DNA of 64,000 bases from Acidimicrobiaceae bacterium (GTDB taxonomy: Bacteria; Actinomycetota; Acidimicrobiia; Acidimicrobiales; RAAP-2): positions 186,001 through 250,000 of the forward strand of contig PMOI01000010.1 of NCBI GenBank assembly GCA_003162475.1, in the 5' to 3' direction. Both the position numbers and the translations under genes were made by a program. A model generated the notes under the pieces. That model had not been told where the DNA came from and made no database searches. It saw only the letters and a program-made list of their open reading frames with translations. Shown here piece after piece: positions 15,855 to 25,730 of the stretch. Each line of letters starts with the position of its first letter. Within the stretch, counting starts at the first letter, position 1.

Positions 15855-16460
15855 TTAGTTCAAAACCACGTCTTTCTGAACAGCTTCGACGTGGAGATAG
15901 CGCGGACCAGCCTTGGCGCAGGCGGCGAAGGGAAAGGCGACGACCTTTGACGTGGTCTGTCCGGGCGGGTACACGCGAAGTCCTGCGGCCGAGATTTCGC
16001 GACACGTCGCGGTGGGATAGTTTCCTACCTCCGTGATCTGCAGGATCACCGTCGCCGTGTTGTACATCGCCGAGGATAGGAGTCCTCGTGCGCTGAGTGC
16101 GCTCGTGAGGGTAATCACTATCGGCGCGATGGTGTCACTTCGAGCGGCACTGCTACCGACTTGCTGATTGGACAACGAGACACCCGAAACGCCCGGGTAG
16201 CCAATCAAGGTGCACTCGTGGGGCGACAAGTTCGTGAAGTTCAAGTCGTAGTAGGAGCTTCCGGCAGCGCCGTTCCCGACGGTGTTGAGCCAGACGACGA
16301 GGTTCGAGGTGGTGCACGGGCGAATCGCCGCGGCGGATGAGATGGTCGTGCCAGCGGGCACCCCCCACACGAGGAGTCCCACGATCAAGGCGAAGGCCCC
16401 GGCCCAGCCGACGAATCGGCCCCGAAGAGGCGCTCGATGACGGAAAGACTGATGAAGCAT
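15855..16460 (-). CDS. Secreted DUF4232 protein
   Basis: The 201-residue protein has a signal sequence (FALIVGLLVWGVPAGTTISSA) and a DUF4232-type domain starting RPCTTSNLVVWL, with the conserved strand YDLNFTNLSPHECTLIGYPG and four Cys likely paired in two disulfides. The coding-strand CAGGAGGTGG before the ATG is a strong ribosome binding site. DUF4232 proteins are common exported proteins of actinobacteria without assigned function. It is followed tail-on by the ABC fragment. Confidence 0.8.
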   Translation of the reverse strand: MLHQSFRHRAPLRGRFVGWAGAFALIVGLLVWGVPAGTTISSAAAIRPCTTSNLVVWLNTVGNGAAGSSYYDLNFTNLSPHECTLIGYPGVSGVSLSNQQVGSSAARSDTIAPIVITLTSALSARGLLSSAMYNTATVILQITEVGNYPTATCREISAAGLRVYPPGQTTSKVVAFPFAACAKAGPRYLHVEAVQKDVVLN

Positions 16461-16576
16461 GGTCCACCTCCTGGGTGAGGGCTGAGAAACCGTTCAGCAA
16501 AGAGGCCAATCGAACGACTCCACCCCACAAATCGTAGGGGGCCGAACGTTCGATTCTCGGCGTAACGACCAATGTG

Positions 16577-17755
16577 TCACGCAGTTGTAAAGAAGTGACG
16601 CGTGGCGTCAGCGAACCACGTCGCCGAGGGTTTGAGCGTACGCGCGAACGTGGTGCGGTCGACGGCCACGATGCCGAACTTGGGCCGGTAGCCCAAGCTC
16701 CACTCGAAGTTGTCGAGGAGCGACCACTGAAAATAACCGCGAAGATCGATTCCGTCGTCGAGGAGCGTTCGAACGCCCTTGAGCGCTTCGGTGAGGTAGC
16801 GCACTCGCTGGACGTCGTCCGACGTGCCGATGCCGTTCTCGGTCATGATGATCGGCGCGTTGGTGAGCGCGGCGGCCCGACGAATGGTGTACTCGACGCT
16901 CTGGGGCCAGAAGAGGTAACCCATGTCAGTCAACTCGCCGTCGGGATCGTTCACGACGCCGTCGGGACCAAGGATGAGTTTCGTGTAGCACTGCACGCCC
17001 ACGTAGTCGTCGCCGCGAAGCGAGTACAAGTACTTGTCCTCCATCTCGTCACGAAACGAGTCCAGTCGGTCTTCGAATCCCGGCAACGCTTCGTACTCTT
17101 GCATCGACAACGTCATCCCGATTGGGAAGTTGCCCGGCGCTTCTCTCAGCGCGTCGCGCACGGCGACGTGACAGGCGCGCATCGTCTCGTTCACCGCGAC
17201 GAAGCGATCCCAACTGGTGACCTGGGGCGGGAAGAGTCCGCGCAGGTATCCCATGATCGCGACGATGTTGGGTTCGTTGATGGTGCAGGCGATGCCGATC
17301 AGGTCACCGAGCGCGGCCCCGACTTTGGTGGCGTAGTCAGCCATCCATTGGGCGATGTCGGGATGTTCGAAGCCCCCCTGATCGGCCACCCAGAGGGGCA
17401 AGGTGAAGTGGTGCAAGGTGACGACGGGCACGATGTTTCGCGCACGACAAGCCGTAAGGACCGCGCGGTAGTGATCGAGGGCTTCGGTTGAGAAGTTGCC
17501 CTGCTCGGGTTCCACGCGCGCCCACTCGACGGACAGGCGAAAGGCGTTGAGTCCGAGGGAGGCGAGAATGTCGAGGTCCTCTTCGTATCGGTTCCAGGAG
17601 TCACAGGCGTCACCGCACACCTCCGCCGCGGTCGTCCCTTCGGCTCGCTCGAAACGCCACCAATCGGTGTTGGTGTTTCCGCCCTCTATCTGGTACGCCG
17701 ACGTCGACGTGCCCCACGAAAACGCGTCAGGGAAGTGGACGTCGCGCGCGGTCAT
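16577..17755 (-). CDS. Glycoside hydrolase family 1 beta-glucosidase
   Basis: The 392-residue enzyme has the GH1 opening FPDAFSWGTSTSAYQIEGG, the acid/base Glu161 in CTINEPN and the nucleophile Glu306 in IIMTENG. The C-terminal WSLLDNFEWSLGYRPKFGIV is also characteristic. It hydrolyses beta-glucosides or related beta-glycosides by a retaining mechanism. It is slightly shorter than typical GH1 enzymes of about 440-450 residues, with loops trimmed in the middle. No signal peptide is present, so it acts in the cytoplasm. No sugar transporter lies beside it. Confidence 0.92.
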   Translation of the reverse strand: MTARDVHFPDAFSWGTSTSAYQIEGGNTNTDWWRFERAEGTTAAEVCGDACDSWNRYEEDLDILASLGLNAFRLSVEWARVEPEQGNFSTEALDHYRAVLTACRARNIVPVVTLHHFTLPLWVADQGGFEHPDIAQWMADYATKVGAALGDLIGIACTINEPNIVAIMGYLRGLFPPQVTSWDRFVAVNETMRACHVAVRDALREAPGNFPIGMTLSMQEYEALPGFEDRLDSFRDEMEDKYLYSLRGDDYVGVQCYTKLILGPDGVVNDPDGELTDMGYLFWPQSVEYTIRRAAALTNAPIIMTENGIGTSDDVQRVRYLTEALKGVRTLLDDGIDLRGYFQWSLLDNFEWSLGYRPKFGIVAVDRTTFARTLKPSATWFADATRHFFTTA

Positions 17756-17842
17756 TTCACCAAGTTACGTCGGTCTCGTCGTGGATGAAGTCTCTGCACG
17801 AGGTCGAATCCTCACGAGGGCGCGAGTAACGTTGCTCGGAAC

Positions 17843-18493
17843 ATGAAACTCAGTCACAAGATCTCCGAGACGCCGTGGCGAGCCAAGAATACGTGGTCAT
17901 TTCGACCCCGAATGGCATTGCCACTGGTGCTTGGTCTCTCACTCTTTGGCCTCGGCGAAGGACTTCTGGTCCAGGCCCAGTGGGGAGCGACGCCCTGGAC
18001 GGTCTTCGCCCAAGGGGTCTCTCGTCACACGCACTGGTCGCTTGGTTGGTCGACGGCCGCCATCAGTTTTGTCGTGTTATTGGGGTGGTTACCACTTCGT
18101 GAACGACCCGGACTAGGCACGATCGCCAACTTGATCATCATTGCCTATGTCCTCGACCTCGTATCGACCAATCTCGCGGTTCCTCACGCGCCGTGGTTGA
18201 AGATCGTCTACGTCGTGGGCGCCGTGCTCGTGATCGGCGCCGGCAGCGCCCTCTATCTCACGACGGGACTCGGACCGGGACCGAGGGATGGCTTGATGAC
18301 GGGACTGCACCGTCGCTTCGGTGTCAGCGTTGTCTACGTTCGCCTCTTGCTCGAAGCGAGCGTGCTCGTGGTGGGCTGGCTGATGGGGGGGACGGTCGGC
18401 GTAGGCACCGCGTTTTTCGCGGCGACCATCGGTTTCTGCATCGGCGCGAACTTGCGCGTGACGGAACTACTCGTGCGAAAGTTCTCATCGTGA
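17843..18493 (+). CDS. YczE/YitT-like integral membrane protein
   Basis: The protein has 216 residues with about five predicted membrane helices and the family hallmarks QWGATPWTVFAQGVS near the first loop and a repeat of the pattern GLGPGPRDGLMTGL in the second half. These match the YczE/YyaS/YitT membrane family, whose biochemical role is not established. It overlaps the next gene by four bases (GTGA at 18490), so the two are translated together. Confidence 0.75.
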   Translation: MKLSHKISETPWRAKNTWSFRPRMALPLVLGLSLFGLGEGLLVQAQWGATPWTVFAQGVSRHTHWSLGWSTAAISFVVLLGWLPLRERPGLGTIANLIIIAYVLDLVSTNLAVPHAPWLKIVYVVGAVLVIGAGSALYLTTGLGPGPRDGLMTGLHRRFGVSVVYVRLLLEASVLVVGWLMGGTVGVGTAFFAATIGFCIGANLRVTELLVRKFSS

Positions 18494-19131
18494 TCAGCGG
18501 GGGACAGCTCGCGACGTTCTTGGTGGCGTCGACGGTGATCATCATCGTGCCGGGTCCGAGCGTGCTCTTCACGCTGGCGCGCGGCGTCGCGTGGGGACGC
18601 AGCGTCGCGGTCCTCACGGTTCTTGGCAACAGCATCGGCACCTTGGTGCTGTCGGTCGTCGTCGCCGTTGGACTAGGTCCACTACTCGCGCACTCCAAGG
18701 TCTTCTCTGTGGTTCTACAGATCGCCGGTGGCTTGTATCTCTTGTGGCTCGGCTACGACGCGCTGCGGCACCGACACGAACACGCGAAGGCCATGACCAC
18801 ACGCGAAGAACAGCGACCCAAGTGGTTCACCGTGGTGCGTCAGGGTTTCGTGGTGGGGATCTTGAATCCGAAATCGCTGGTCTTCTTTGCCGCGGTCTTT
18901 CCGCACTTCGTCGAACGCTCCAAGGGCAACGTCACGTGGCAACTTCTCATTTTCGGCGCCATCTTCAGCGTGATGGCGTTCTGCAGTGACTCCACCTGGG
19001 GCATCATCGCGGGCACCGCTCGAGAGTGGCTCTCGGACTCACCAACGCGACTCGTCGTTCTACGAACGATCGGTGCGTGCGTGATGATGACCCTCGGCCT
19101 CATCATCGTGGTGAGCGCCATCGCCTCGTAG
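18490..19131 (+). CDS. LysE/RhtB-family amino acid or metabolite exporter
   Basis: The start is the GTG at 18490, overlapping the previous stop; the open frame extends further upstream but only as a shadow. The 213-residue protein has six predicted helices and the RhtB signatures VPGPSVLFTLARGVAWG and RQGFVVGILNPKSLVFFAAVFP. Family members export homoserine, threonine, lysine or similar compounds. The substrate cannot be inferred here. Confidence 0.85.
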   Translation: MISGGQLATFLVASTVIIIVPGPSVLFTLARGVAWGRSVAVLTVLGNSIGTLVLSVVVAVGLGPLLAHSKVFSVVLQIAGGLYLLWLGYDALRHRHEHAKAMTTREEQRPKWFTVVRQGFVVGILNPKSLVFFAAVFPHFVERSKGNVTWQLLIFGAIFSVMAFCSDSTWGIIAGTAREWLSDSPTRLVVLRTIGACVMMTLGLIIVVSAIAS

Positions 19132-19256
19132 TGCACGAACACTTTCGACGCCGTTGCTCGCCGTTCATCTCGATCGCTCGGCACTAGCCACCCGGAGCGT
19201 GGCAACGCTCGCCTCCGCCAACTCTGTTCCTACACTGCAGAGACGGAGGAGTTGAC

Positions 19257-21140
19257 ATGAGTATGCACGGCGGCGCTGGCGGCGTTCGACTCGGAATGCG
19301 GTCGCTATCACGTGACCGCAAGATCCTCCAACATCAACTGAAAAAGGGCACTCTGCCGCGGATATTGAAGTTCGCCAAGCACTATCGCCCGGCGCTCATC
19401 GTCTTTTTGACCATTGTCATCGTGGACGCCGTCATCTCCTCGGTGTCGCCACTGTTGCTGCGAGAAATAATCGACGTGGGTATTCATCACCACCGCGCCG
19501 ACCTCGTCATCGGACTGGCCGTCGTGACCGCGGTCCTCGCAATATGTGACGCTGGCTTGCAGTTGGTGGAGCGAAGGATCTCCGCAATCATCGGCGAGGG
19601 GCTCATCTACGACCTTCGGGCCGAGGTTTTTCGCCACATCCAAGAGATGCCCATCGCCTTCTTTTCGAGGACCCAGACGGGCGCGTTGATCAGTCGACTC
19701 AACAACGACGTCGTCGGCGCCCAACAGGCCTTCACCGACCTCTTCTCCAACGTGGTGGGCAACGTGGTGCTCGTGCTCATCATCCTCGTCGTCATGTTGA
19801 CATTGAGCGTGCCGATCACGCTCGTGGCGCTCATTTTGTTGCCGGTCTTCCTCATACCCGCTCGACGCGTAGGGCGAAAACTCGGCACCCTCTTTCAACG
19901 CGGAATGGAACTAAACGCCGAAATGAACATGGTCATGAGCGAGCGTTTCAACGTCGCGGGTGCCATGCTGGTAAAGCTCTTCGGTCGCCCCAATGAGGAG
20001 CGTGCCGCGTTCGAACAGCGCGCGGCGCAAGTGCGCGACATTGGCATTCACCAAGCGACCTACCAGCGTTTCTTCTTCATCTCGCTCTCACTGACCGCGT
20101 CGCTCGCGACGGCCTTCGCCTACGGCTTTGGTGGCGTCGAGGCCGTGCACGGAGTGTTGGCCGTTGGCACGGTCGTGGCGTTGACGGCGTACCTCGCGCG
20201 CCTCTACGGACCGCTCACGCAGTTGTCGAACCTCAACATCGACTACATGTCCGCCATGGTCAGTTTCGAGCGACTCTTTGAAGTGCTCGATCTCGAACCG
20301 ATGATCAAGGAGAGTCCTGACGCGCGGCCGATTCCAGGTGGGCCAGCCGAACTTCGCTTCGAGCACGTGGACTTCTCGTACCCGGGCGCCGAGGACGTCT
20401 CGCTGGCTTCGCTCGAAGCTGTCGCTCGACTCGAGGACACGCCGCGTACCGCGGTGTTGCACGACGTCACCTTCGTGGTCGAGCCCGGCACGATGACCGC
20501 ACTCGTCGGACCGAGCGGCGCCGGCAAGACCACGATCTCGATGTTGGTATCGCGGCTCTACGACGTCGACGCAGGATCGGTGACGATCAACGGCGTCGAA
20601 CTTCGTGAGGCGACGACGGCGTCGCTCAACGCGACGGTCGGTGTCGTGACCCAAGACGCGCACCTCTTTCACGACTCCCTCCGGGCCAACTTGTTGTTCG
20701 CTAAACCCGACGCGACTGACGACGAGATCGCCCGAGCGCTCAGTTCGGCGCAGATCGCGGACCTCGTGGCGACGCTGCCAATGGGTCTTTCGACGGTGGT
20801 GGGCGAGCGAGGCTACCGCTTGTCGGGTGGCGAGAAACAGCGCGTCGCCCTCGCTCGACTACTCCTGAAGGCCCCGCACCTCGTCGTGCTCGACGAAGCC
20901 ACGGCCCACCTCGACGCCGAGAGTGAAGCCGCCGTGCAGCGCGCGCTCGACGAGACGATGAGAGAACGCACGTCGCTCGTCATTGCCCACCGACTCTCCA
21001 CGATCCGCAACGCCGATCAGATCCTCGTCGTTGATGACGGAAGAATCGTCGAGCGCGGCACGCACGCCGAACTACACGCGCGCCCCGGTCTCTATCGTGA
21101 TCTCTACGAAACGCAGTTTCGGGGCCAAGAGGACGACTAG
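19257..21140 (+). CDS. ABC transporter, fused membrane and ATPase domains (exporter type)
   Basis: This 627-residue half-transporter has six membrane helices in residues about 40-330 and an ATPase domain from about 365. Walker A is VGPSGAGKTTI, the signature is LSGGEKQRVALARLL, Walker B is HLVVLDEAT, and the H-loop His lies in VIAHRLST. It would act as a homodimer exporting lipids, peptides or drugs. A strong Shine-Dalgarno (GGAGG) precedes the ATG. The extended linker after FDFSYPGAEDV (about 380-395) adds some residues beyond the usual domain. The 3' end overlaps the convergent fabI by four bases. Confidence 0.92.
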   Translation: MSMHGGAGGVRLGMRSLSRDRKILQHQLKKGTLPRILKFAKHYRPALIVFLTIVIVDAVISSVSPLLLREIIDVGIHHHRADLVIGLAVVTAVLAICDAGLQLVERRISAIIGEGLIYDLRAEVFRHIQEMPIAFFSRTQTGALISRLNNDVVGAQQAFTDLFSNVVGNVVLVLIILVVMLTLSVPITLVALILLPVFLIPARRVGRKLGTLFQRGMELNAEMNMVMSERFNVAGAMLVKLFGRPNEERAAFEQRAAQVRDIGIHQATYQRFFFISLSLTASLATAFAYGFGGVEAVHGVLAVGTVVALTAYLARLYGPLTQLSNLNIDYMSAMVSFERLFEVLDLEPMIKESPDARPIPGGPAELRFEHVDFSYPGAEDVSLASLEAVARLEDTPRTAVLHDVTFVVEPGTMTALVGPSGAGKTTISMLVSRLYDVDAGSVTINGVELREATTASLNATVGVVTQDAHLFHDSLRANLLFAKPDATDDEIARALSSAQIADLVATLPMGLSTVVGERGYRLSGGEKQRVALARLLLKAPHLVVLDEATAHLDAESEAAVQRALDETMRERTSLVIAHRLSTIRNADQILVVDDGRIVERGTHAELHARPGLYRDLYETQFRGQEDD

Positions 21141-21916
21141 CCCATGGCGTGGGCGCCACCGTCGACGTGAATGACCGAGGCGGTCGTGCCGCGAAGGAGC
21201 GGAGACAACAGCGCGACGGCGGTGTCGGCGACGGCACTGGAATCGTTGACGTCCCATCCGAGGGGTGCCCGCTCACTCCAGCTGTCTTCGAAGATCGAGA
21301 AACCGGGAATTGATTTGGCGGCGATGGTACGAATCGGTCCGGCGGCGAGCATGTTGACGCGAATCTGGTCGGGACCCACTTCGCGCGCGAGGTAGCGCCC
21401 GAGAGACTCGAGGGTGGCCTTCATGACGCCCATCCAGTCGTACATCGGATAGGCCCTCGTACCGTCAAAGTCGAGCGCGACGACCGACGCGCCGCCCAGG
21501 GCCGTGCTCTTTTGCAGCAACGGGCGAAAGGCTCCGACCAGGGCGGCGAGCGAGTACGTGGAGATGTGCATCGCGGTCGCGACGTCGTCGAAAGGAGCGG
21601 CGAACATTCCACTGCCGAGACACGACGGCGGGGCAAAGGCGATCGCGTGCACCAGGCCGTCCAGGCGCCCAAATCGGGACTCGACCTCAATGACCGCCGC
21701 GTCAATCTGCTCGGGGCTCGTCACGTCGAGTTCAATGATCTCGCCGACGTCACCTAACTTCTTCGCGGTGCGCCGGGTGAGTGACGTGCCGCGTCCGGCA
21801 CCCGAAAGAGCGATCGTGGCTCCCTCTTCGAGAGCGCGCTTGGCGATGCCAAAGGCGAGGGAGTCGTCGGTCAAGACGCCGGTGACCAAGATACGGTGAT
21901 CTTTTAGTAGTGCCAT
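21137..21916 (-). CDS. fabI: Enoyl-ACP reductase, FabI/InhA type
   Basis: The 259-residue SDR-fold protein opens with LVTGVLTDDSLAFGIAKRAL, the modified NAD-binding loop of FabI/InhA rather than the classical TGxxxGxG. The catalytic Tyr159 and Lys166 stand in the YX6K arrangement (MYDWMGVMKATLES) typical of this family. The downstream GPIRTIAAKSIPGF matches the substrate-loop region of InhA. It reduces trans-2-enoyl-ACP with NADH in the last step of the fatty acid elongation cycle. Its partner fatty acid genes are not adjacent. Confidence 0.9.
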   Translation of the reverse strand: MALLKDHRILVTGVLTDDSLAFGIAKRALEEGATIALSGAGRGTSLTRRTAKKLGDVGEIIELDVTSPEQIDAAVIEVESRFGRLDGLVHAIAFAPPSCLGSGMFAAPFDDVATAMHISTYSLAALVGAFRPLLQKSTALGGASVVALDFDGTRAYPMYDWMGVMKATLESLGRYLAREVGPDQIRVNMLAAGPIRTIAAKSIPGFSIFEDSWSERAPLGWDVNDSSAVADTAVALLSPLLRGTTASVIHVDGGAHAMG

Positions 21917-21959
21917 GTTGTTAGCGTACTTCTAGGCATTACGAGCAACGAGGACGACA

Positions 21960-22610
21960 ATGACGACGGTGGGCATCTTGGGAGGTACTGGTCCGGCGGG
22001 ACGCGGCGTCGCTATTCGCCTCGCGAGCGCGGGTTACGACGTCGTCATTGGATCACGCGACGAAGCGCGAGCGCGAGAAACCGCGAGCACGTTACACGCA
22101 CGTGGCGAGGGTTCCGTAGGTGGCGCGTCGAACGACGGCGCGGCGGCGTGCGATTTCGTCGTCGTCGCGACACCGTGGGACTCGGCCGTCGCGACCGTCA
22201 GTGCTCTTAGGGTTTCGCTCGCGAACAAGACGGTCATCTCCATGGTGAACGCTCTCGCGCGAGAAGGAAAAGAACTCGTGCCGATCTACCCGCCGCGCGG
22301 ATCGATGGCGGCCCAACTCGCCTTCGCGCTGCCCGAGAGCACCATCGTCGGTGCCTTTCATCATCTGCCGGCCAGTGAGATGGAGAATCTCGACAGCGGA
22401 CTCGACGCCGACGTCATCATCTTCTCCGACGATGACAAAGCTCGACAGGACGTCGCGAGTGTCGTGAACGAGATGCCGGGCCTTCACGCCGTCGTCGCGG
22501 GATCGATGTCGCTCGCCAGTGCCATCGAAGCCTTCACCGCCGTGTGTGTCTCGATCAATATTCGCCACAAGGCGCACAGCTACGTAAAGCTCGCCGGACT
22601 CACGCGCTGA
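21960..22610 (+). CDS. npdG: F420H2:NADP oxidoreductase
   Basis: The 216-residue protein has an N-terminal NADP-binding Rossmann motif (GILGGTGPAGRGVAIRLA, then VVIGSRD with the NADP-selecting Ser-Arg). It continues with the family segments VVATPWDSAV and VVNEMPGLHAVVAGS. It transfers hydride between NADPH and coenzyme F420, supplying reduced F420 to F420-dependent enzymes. Its presence implies that the organism makes F420. Its stop overlaps the start of the mshC-like gene (TGATG), pointing to one operon. Confidence 0.85.
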   Translation: MTTVGILGGTGPAGRGVAIRLASAGYDVVIGSRDEARARETASTLHARGEGSVGGASNDGAAACDFVVVATPWDSAVATVSALRVSLANKTVISMVNALAREGKELVPIYPPRGSMAAQLAFALPESTIVGAFHHLPASEMENLDSGLDADVIIFSDDDKARQDVASVVNEMPGLHAVVAGSMSLASAIEAFTAVCVSINIRHKAHSYVKLAGLTR

Positions 22611-23731
22611 TGCAGCTCTACGACAGTGCGCGCCGTGGGGTCTATCCGCTCGAGGTCGGGCCCGTGGCGACGTTGTACAGCTGCGGCATCACGCCCTACG
22701 ACTCGGCGCACTTGGGGCACGCCTTCGTGTATCTCTCCTTCGACGTGTTGACCCGGCGACTTCGAGACGCCGGTCACGAAGTGCGTTGCGTACGAAACGT
22801 CACCGACGTGGATGACGACATCTTGCGAAAGGCGCGAGAGATGGGTGTGAACTACCTCGATCTCGCGGCCCAGGAGATGGTCACCTTCGAGCGTGACATG
22901 AAACTCATCAACCTGTTGCCCGTCTACGCCGAACCGCGCGCCACCGGCGCCATTCCCGAGATCTTGACGTTGATCGGCCAGACGTTCGATCTTGGACTGG
23001 CCTACGAGGTCGAGGGCTCCGTCTACTTCGAAGTGTCGAAGTTCCCTCGCTTTGGTCAAGTCAGTCACGAGAGCCGCGGCGCGATGATCGAGCTTGCGGC
23101 GATTAACGGCGGACGACCCGACGATCCCAACAAGCGCGACCCCCTCGACTTCGTGCTCTGGCAGCCGTCGCTCGAGGACGAGCCGGCCTGGGAGTCACGC
23201 TGGGGCCCCGGGCGTCCGGGTTGGCACATCGAGTGCTCCGCCTTGGCGCTGCGCGAGTTGGGTGAGACCGTGGACGTGCACGGTGGGGGGCGCGACCTGG
23301 CCTTTCCTCACCACGAGTGTGAAGCGGCCCAGAGTGAGTCGGTCACCGGCGCGCCGTTCGTCAAGCACTGGATGCACGTGGGTCTCGTCGCGCTCGACGG
23401 CGTCAAGATGAGTAAGTCGCTCGGCAACTTGATCTTCGTGCACGACCTCGTTCGACGTTCCGAGCCCGCGGCGGTTCGGCTGTCGCTGCTCGATCAGTTC
23501 TACCGCGACGACTGGGAGTGGCGAGACGAGTTGTTACTACACGCGCAGTCGCGGCTTGCGACGTGGCGTTCGACATTGACGACCGGTCGGGCCTCGTCGG
23601 TGCTCGATGACGTGCGTGACGCCCTCGACGACGACCTGAACACGCCCGCGTCCCTTCGCGCGATCGACGCCGCGGCGCACGCCGGCGCCAACGTCGCATC
23701 GGCGGCGTCGTTGCTCGGCATTACGCTGTAG
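22610..23731 (+). CDS. mshC: MshC-like cysteine:glucosaminyl-inositol ligase (CysRS fold)
   Basis: The start is the ATG at 22610, overlapping the npdG stop. The 373-residue class I synthetase-like protein carries YSCGITPYDSAHLGHAF, the MshC form of the HIGH motif (CysRS usually has CGPTVYD), plus WHIECSALAL and FPHHECE with the zinc-binding Cys/His, and KMSKSLGNLIFV as KMSKS. It lacks the long anticodon-binding tail of CysRS. MshC joins Cys to GlcN-Ins in mycothiol synthesis, and mshD lies in the same window (61756-62601). A cysteinyl-tRNA synthetase remains the alternative, less likely from the motif and length. Confidence 0.75.
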   Translation: MQLYDSARRGVYPLEVGPVATLYSCGITPYDSAHLGHAFVYLSFDVLTRRLRDAGHEVRCVRNVTDVDDDILRKAREMGVNYLDLAAQEMVTFERDMKLINLLPVYAEPRATGAIPEILTLIGQTFDLGLAYEVEGSVYFEVSKFPRFGQVSHESRGAMIELAAINGGRPDDPNKRDPLDFVLWQPSLEDEPAWESRWGPGRPGWHIECSALALRELGETVDVHGGGRDLAFPHHECEAAQSESVTGAPFVKHWMHVGLVALDGVKMSKSLGNLIFVHDLVRRSEPAAVRLSLLDQFYRDDWEWRDELLLHAQSRLATWRSTLTTGRASSVLDDVRDALDDDLNTPASLRAIDAAAHAGANVASAASLLGITL

Positions 23732-23747
23732 CCAGCGAAAGGCCACC

Positions 23748-25730
23748 ATGACCGACCTCAACGTAGAGCTACCTGACGGCAGCGTTCGCACCCTGGGCGA
23801 GGGGTCGACGGCGCTCGACCTCGCGTCAGCCGTCGGCAAACGCCTGGCGAAGGATGCTCTCGCGGCGCGCGTCAACGGCGTACTGACCGATCTCTCCACG
23901 CCCCTCGCGGACCACGACCGCGTGGCGATCGTGGTCCCGGCGAGCGAAGACGGAAGAGAGGTACTGCGCCACTCGAGTGCACACGTCATGGCCCAGGCGG
24001 TGACGCGTCTGTGGCCCGGCGCGCACTACGCCATCGGACCCGCGATCAACGACGGTTTTTACTACGACTTCGAACTTCCTGGTGGCGCGCACTTTAGTGA
24101 CGACGATCTCGGCCGCGTCGACGCGGAGATGCGTGCCATCATCGCCGAGGATCAGCCCTTCGCTCGTTCGGAGTACTCCATTGAAGAGGGCCTCGCGATA
24201 TTCAAGGACCAGCCCTTCAAGATCGAAATCATTGAAGCAGTGGCGCGCGGCGGCACTGACGAAGACCTTGCGGAGACGGGCGGCGGCGCGGTGGTCTCGA
24301 CCTACTCGAACACGTCCGCTTTCGTCGACCTCTGCCGGGGCCCCCACGTACCGACGACTGCTCGCTTGGGCCACTTTCAACTGACGCGCGTCGCGGGTGC
24401 CTACTGGCGCGGCGACGAGACCAAACCCCAGCTGCAACGCATCTACGGCACCGCGTGGGAGTCGAAAGAGGCGTTGGCCGCGCACGTTCTCCAGCTCGCC
24501 GAAGCCGAGAAGCGTGATCACCGCCGGCTAGGACACGAACTCGACCTCTTCTCCTTTCCTAGTGAGATCGGACCGGGTCTAGCGGTCTTTCACCCCAAGG
24601 GGGGCATCATCCGTCGGGTACTCGAGGAGTACTCGCGCCATCGTCACGAAGTCTCTGGCTACGAGTTCGTCTATACGCCCCACATCTCGAAGGCCGATCT
24701 CTTCGAGACGTCCGGTCACCTCACGTGGTTCGCGGAGAGCATGTACCCGCCAATGATCCTCGACGAGGGACAGCGCTACTACCTCAAACCAATGAACTGC
24801 CCGTTCCACGTCTTGATCTTCAAGGCGCGTCAGCGCAGCTACCGCGAACTGCCGCTGCGCATGTTCGAGTTCGGCTCGGTCTACCGCTACGAGAAGTCGG
24901 GCGTGGTGCAAGGACTGACGCGAGTACGCGGCATGACCCAGGACGACGCGCACATCTTTTGTACGCGCGATCAGATGGCCGACGAGTTGGCGAGCCTGCT
25001 CACGTTCGTGCTCGACCTGTTGCGCGACTTTGGACTGAACGAGTTCTACCTCGAACTCTCGACGCGCCCGCCCGGTAAGGCAGTCGGCAGCGACGAAGAG
25101 TGGGCTGAAGCCGAGGCCACGCTCGCGAGTGTCGCCAACGCGGCCGGTCTCGACCTCGTGCACGATCCCGGGGGCGGTGCGTTCTACGGGCCAAAGATTT
25201 CGGTGCAGGCGCGTGACGCCATTGGCCGCACGCACCAGATGTCGACGATCCAGTTGGACTTTCAAACACCCGCGAACTTTGACGCCACGTACGTATCACC
25301 GGACAACGCTCGAGAGCGTCCGATCATGATCCACCGTGCGCTCTTTGGTTCCGTGGAGCGATTCATTGCCATACTCATCGAGCACTACGCCGGCAACCTG
25401 CCGACCTGGCTCAGTCCCGAACAGGTCCGCGTGCTCGGCGTGCGTGACGATCACGACGACTACGCCTACGACGTCGCCGCTCGACTCCGTAGCGAAGGCG
25501 TTCGCGTCAGCGTGGAAGTGGCAAGTGAACCATTAGGCGCGCGCATTCGAAAGGCCAAACTCGAAAAGATTCCCTACGTGGTGGTCGTCGGTGACGACGA
25601 CGTCGCTAAGGGCACAGTTGGGGTCAACGCGCGTGGGTCGAACGATCCGGAACGTGGCGTGACGTTGAACGCGTTCAGCGAACGACTCGTCGACGAGATC
25701 GAGCGTCACGCGTCGCCCGAGGCGCCCTAG
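23748..25730 (+). CDS. thrS: Threonyl-tRNA synthetase
   Basis: The 660-residue enzyme has an N-terminal TGS domain (1-60), the editing domain with HSSAHVMAQAV and FVDLCRGPHVPTT, and the class II core with motif 2 around MNCPFHVLIFK and FEFGSVYRYEKSG. The anticodon-binding domain occupies the last 100 residues. It charges tRNA-Thr and clears Ser-tRNA-Thr. The length is normal. It starts a block conserved in actinobacteria and its stop overlaps the next start by one base (TAGTG). Confidence 0.96.
   Translation: MTDLNVELPDGSVRTLGEGSTALDLASAVGKRLAKDALAARVNGVLTDLSTPLADHDRVAIVVPASEDGREVLRHSSAHVMAQAVTRLWPGAHYAIGPAINDGFYYDFELPGGAHFSDDDLGRVDAEMRAIIAEDQPFARSEYSIEEGLAIFKDQPFKIEIIEAVARGGTDEDLAETGGGAVVSTYSNTSAFVDLCRGPHVPTTARLGHFQLTRVAGAYWRGDETKPQLQRIYGTAWESKEALAAHVLQLAEAEKRDHRRLGHELDLFSFPSEIGPGLAVFHPKGGIIRRVLEEYSRHRHEVSGYEFVYTPHISKADLFETSGHLTWFAESMYPPMILDEGQRYYLKPMNCPFHVLIFKARQRSYRELPLRMFEFGSVYRYEKSGVVQGLTRVRGMTQDDAHIFCTRDQMADELASLLTFVLDLLRDFGLNEFYLELSTRPPGKAVGSDEEWAEAEATLASVANAAGLDLVHDPGGGAFYGPKISVQARDAIGRTHQMSTIQLDFQTPANFDATYVSPDNARERPIMIHRALFGSVERFIAILIEHYAGNLPTWLSPEQVRVLGVRDDHDDYAYDVAARLRSEGVRVSVEVASEPLGARIRKAKLEKIPYVVVVGDDDVAKGTVGVNARGSNDPERGVTLNAFSERLVDEIERHASPEAP

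Noticed and set aside
16574-17491. 305-codon plus-strand frame over the GH1 gene
   Set aside because: It is antisense to a clear beta-glucosidase with both catalytic Glu motifs and has no domain of its own.
22610-23731. Cysteinyl-tRNA synthetase call for the mshC-like gene
   Set aside because: The CGITPYD form of the first motif, the short C terminus and the presence of mshD favour MshC, though CysRS is not fully excluded.
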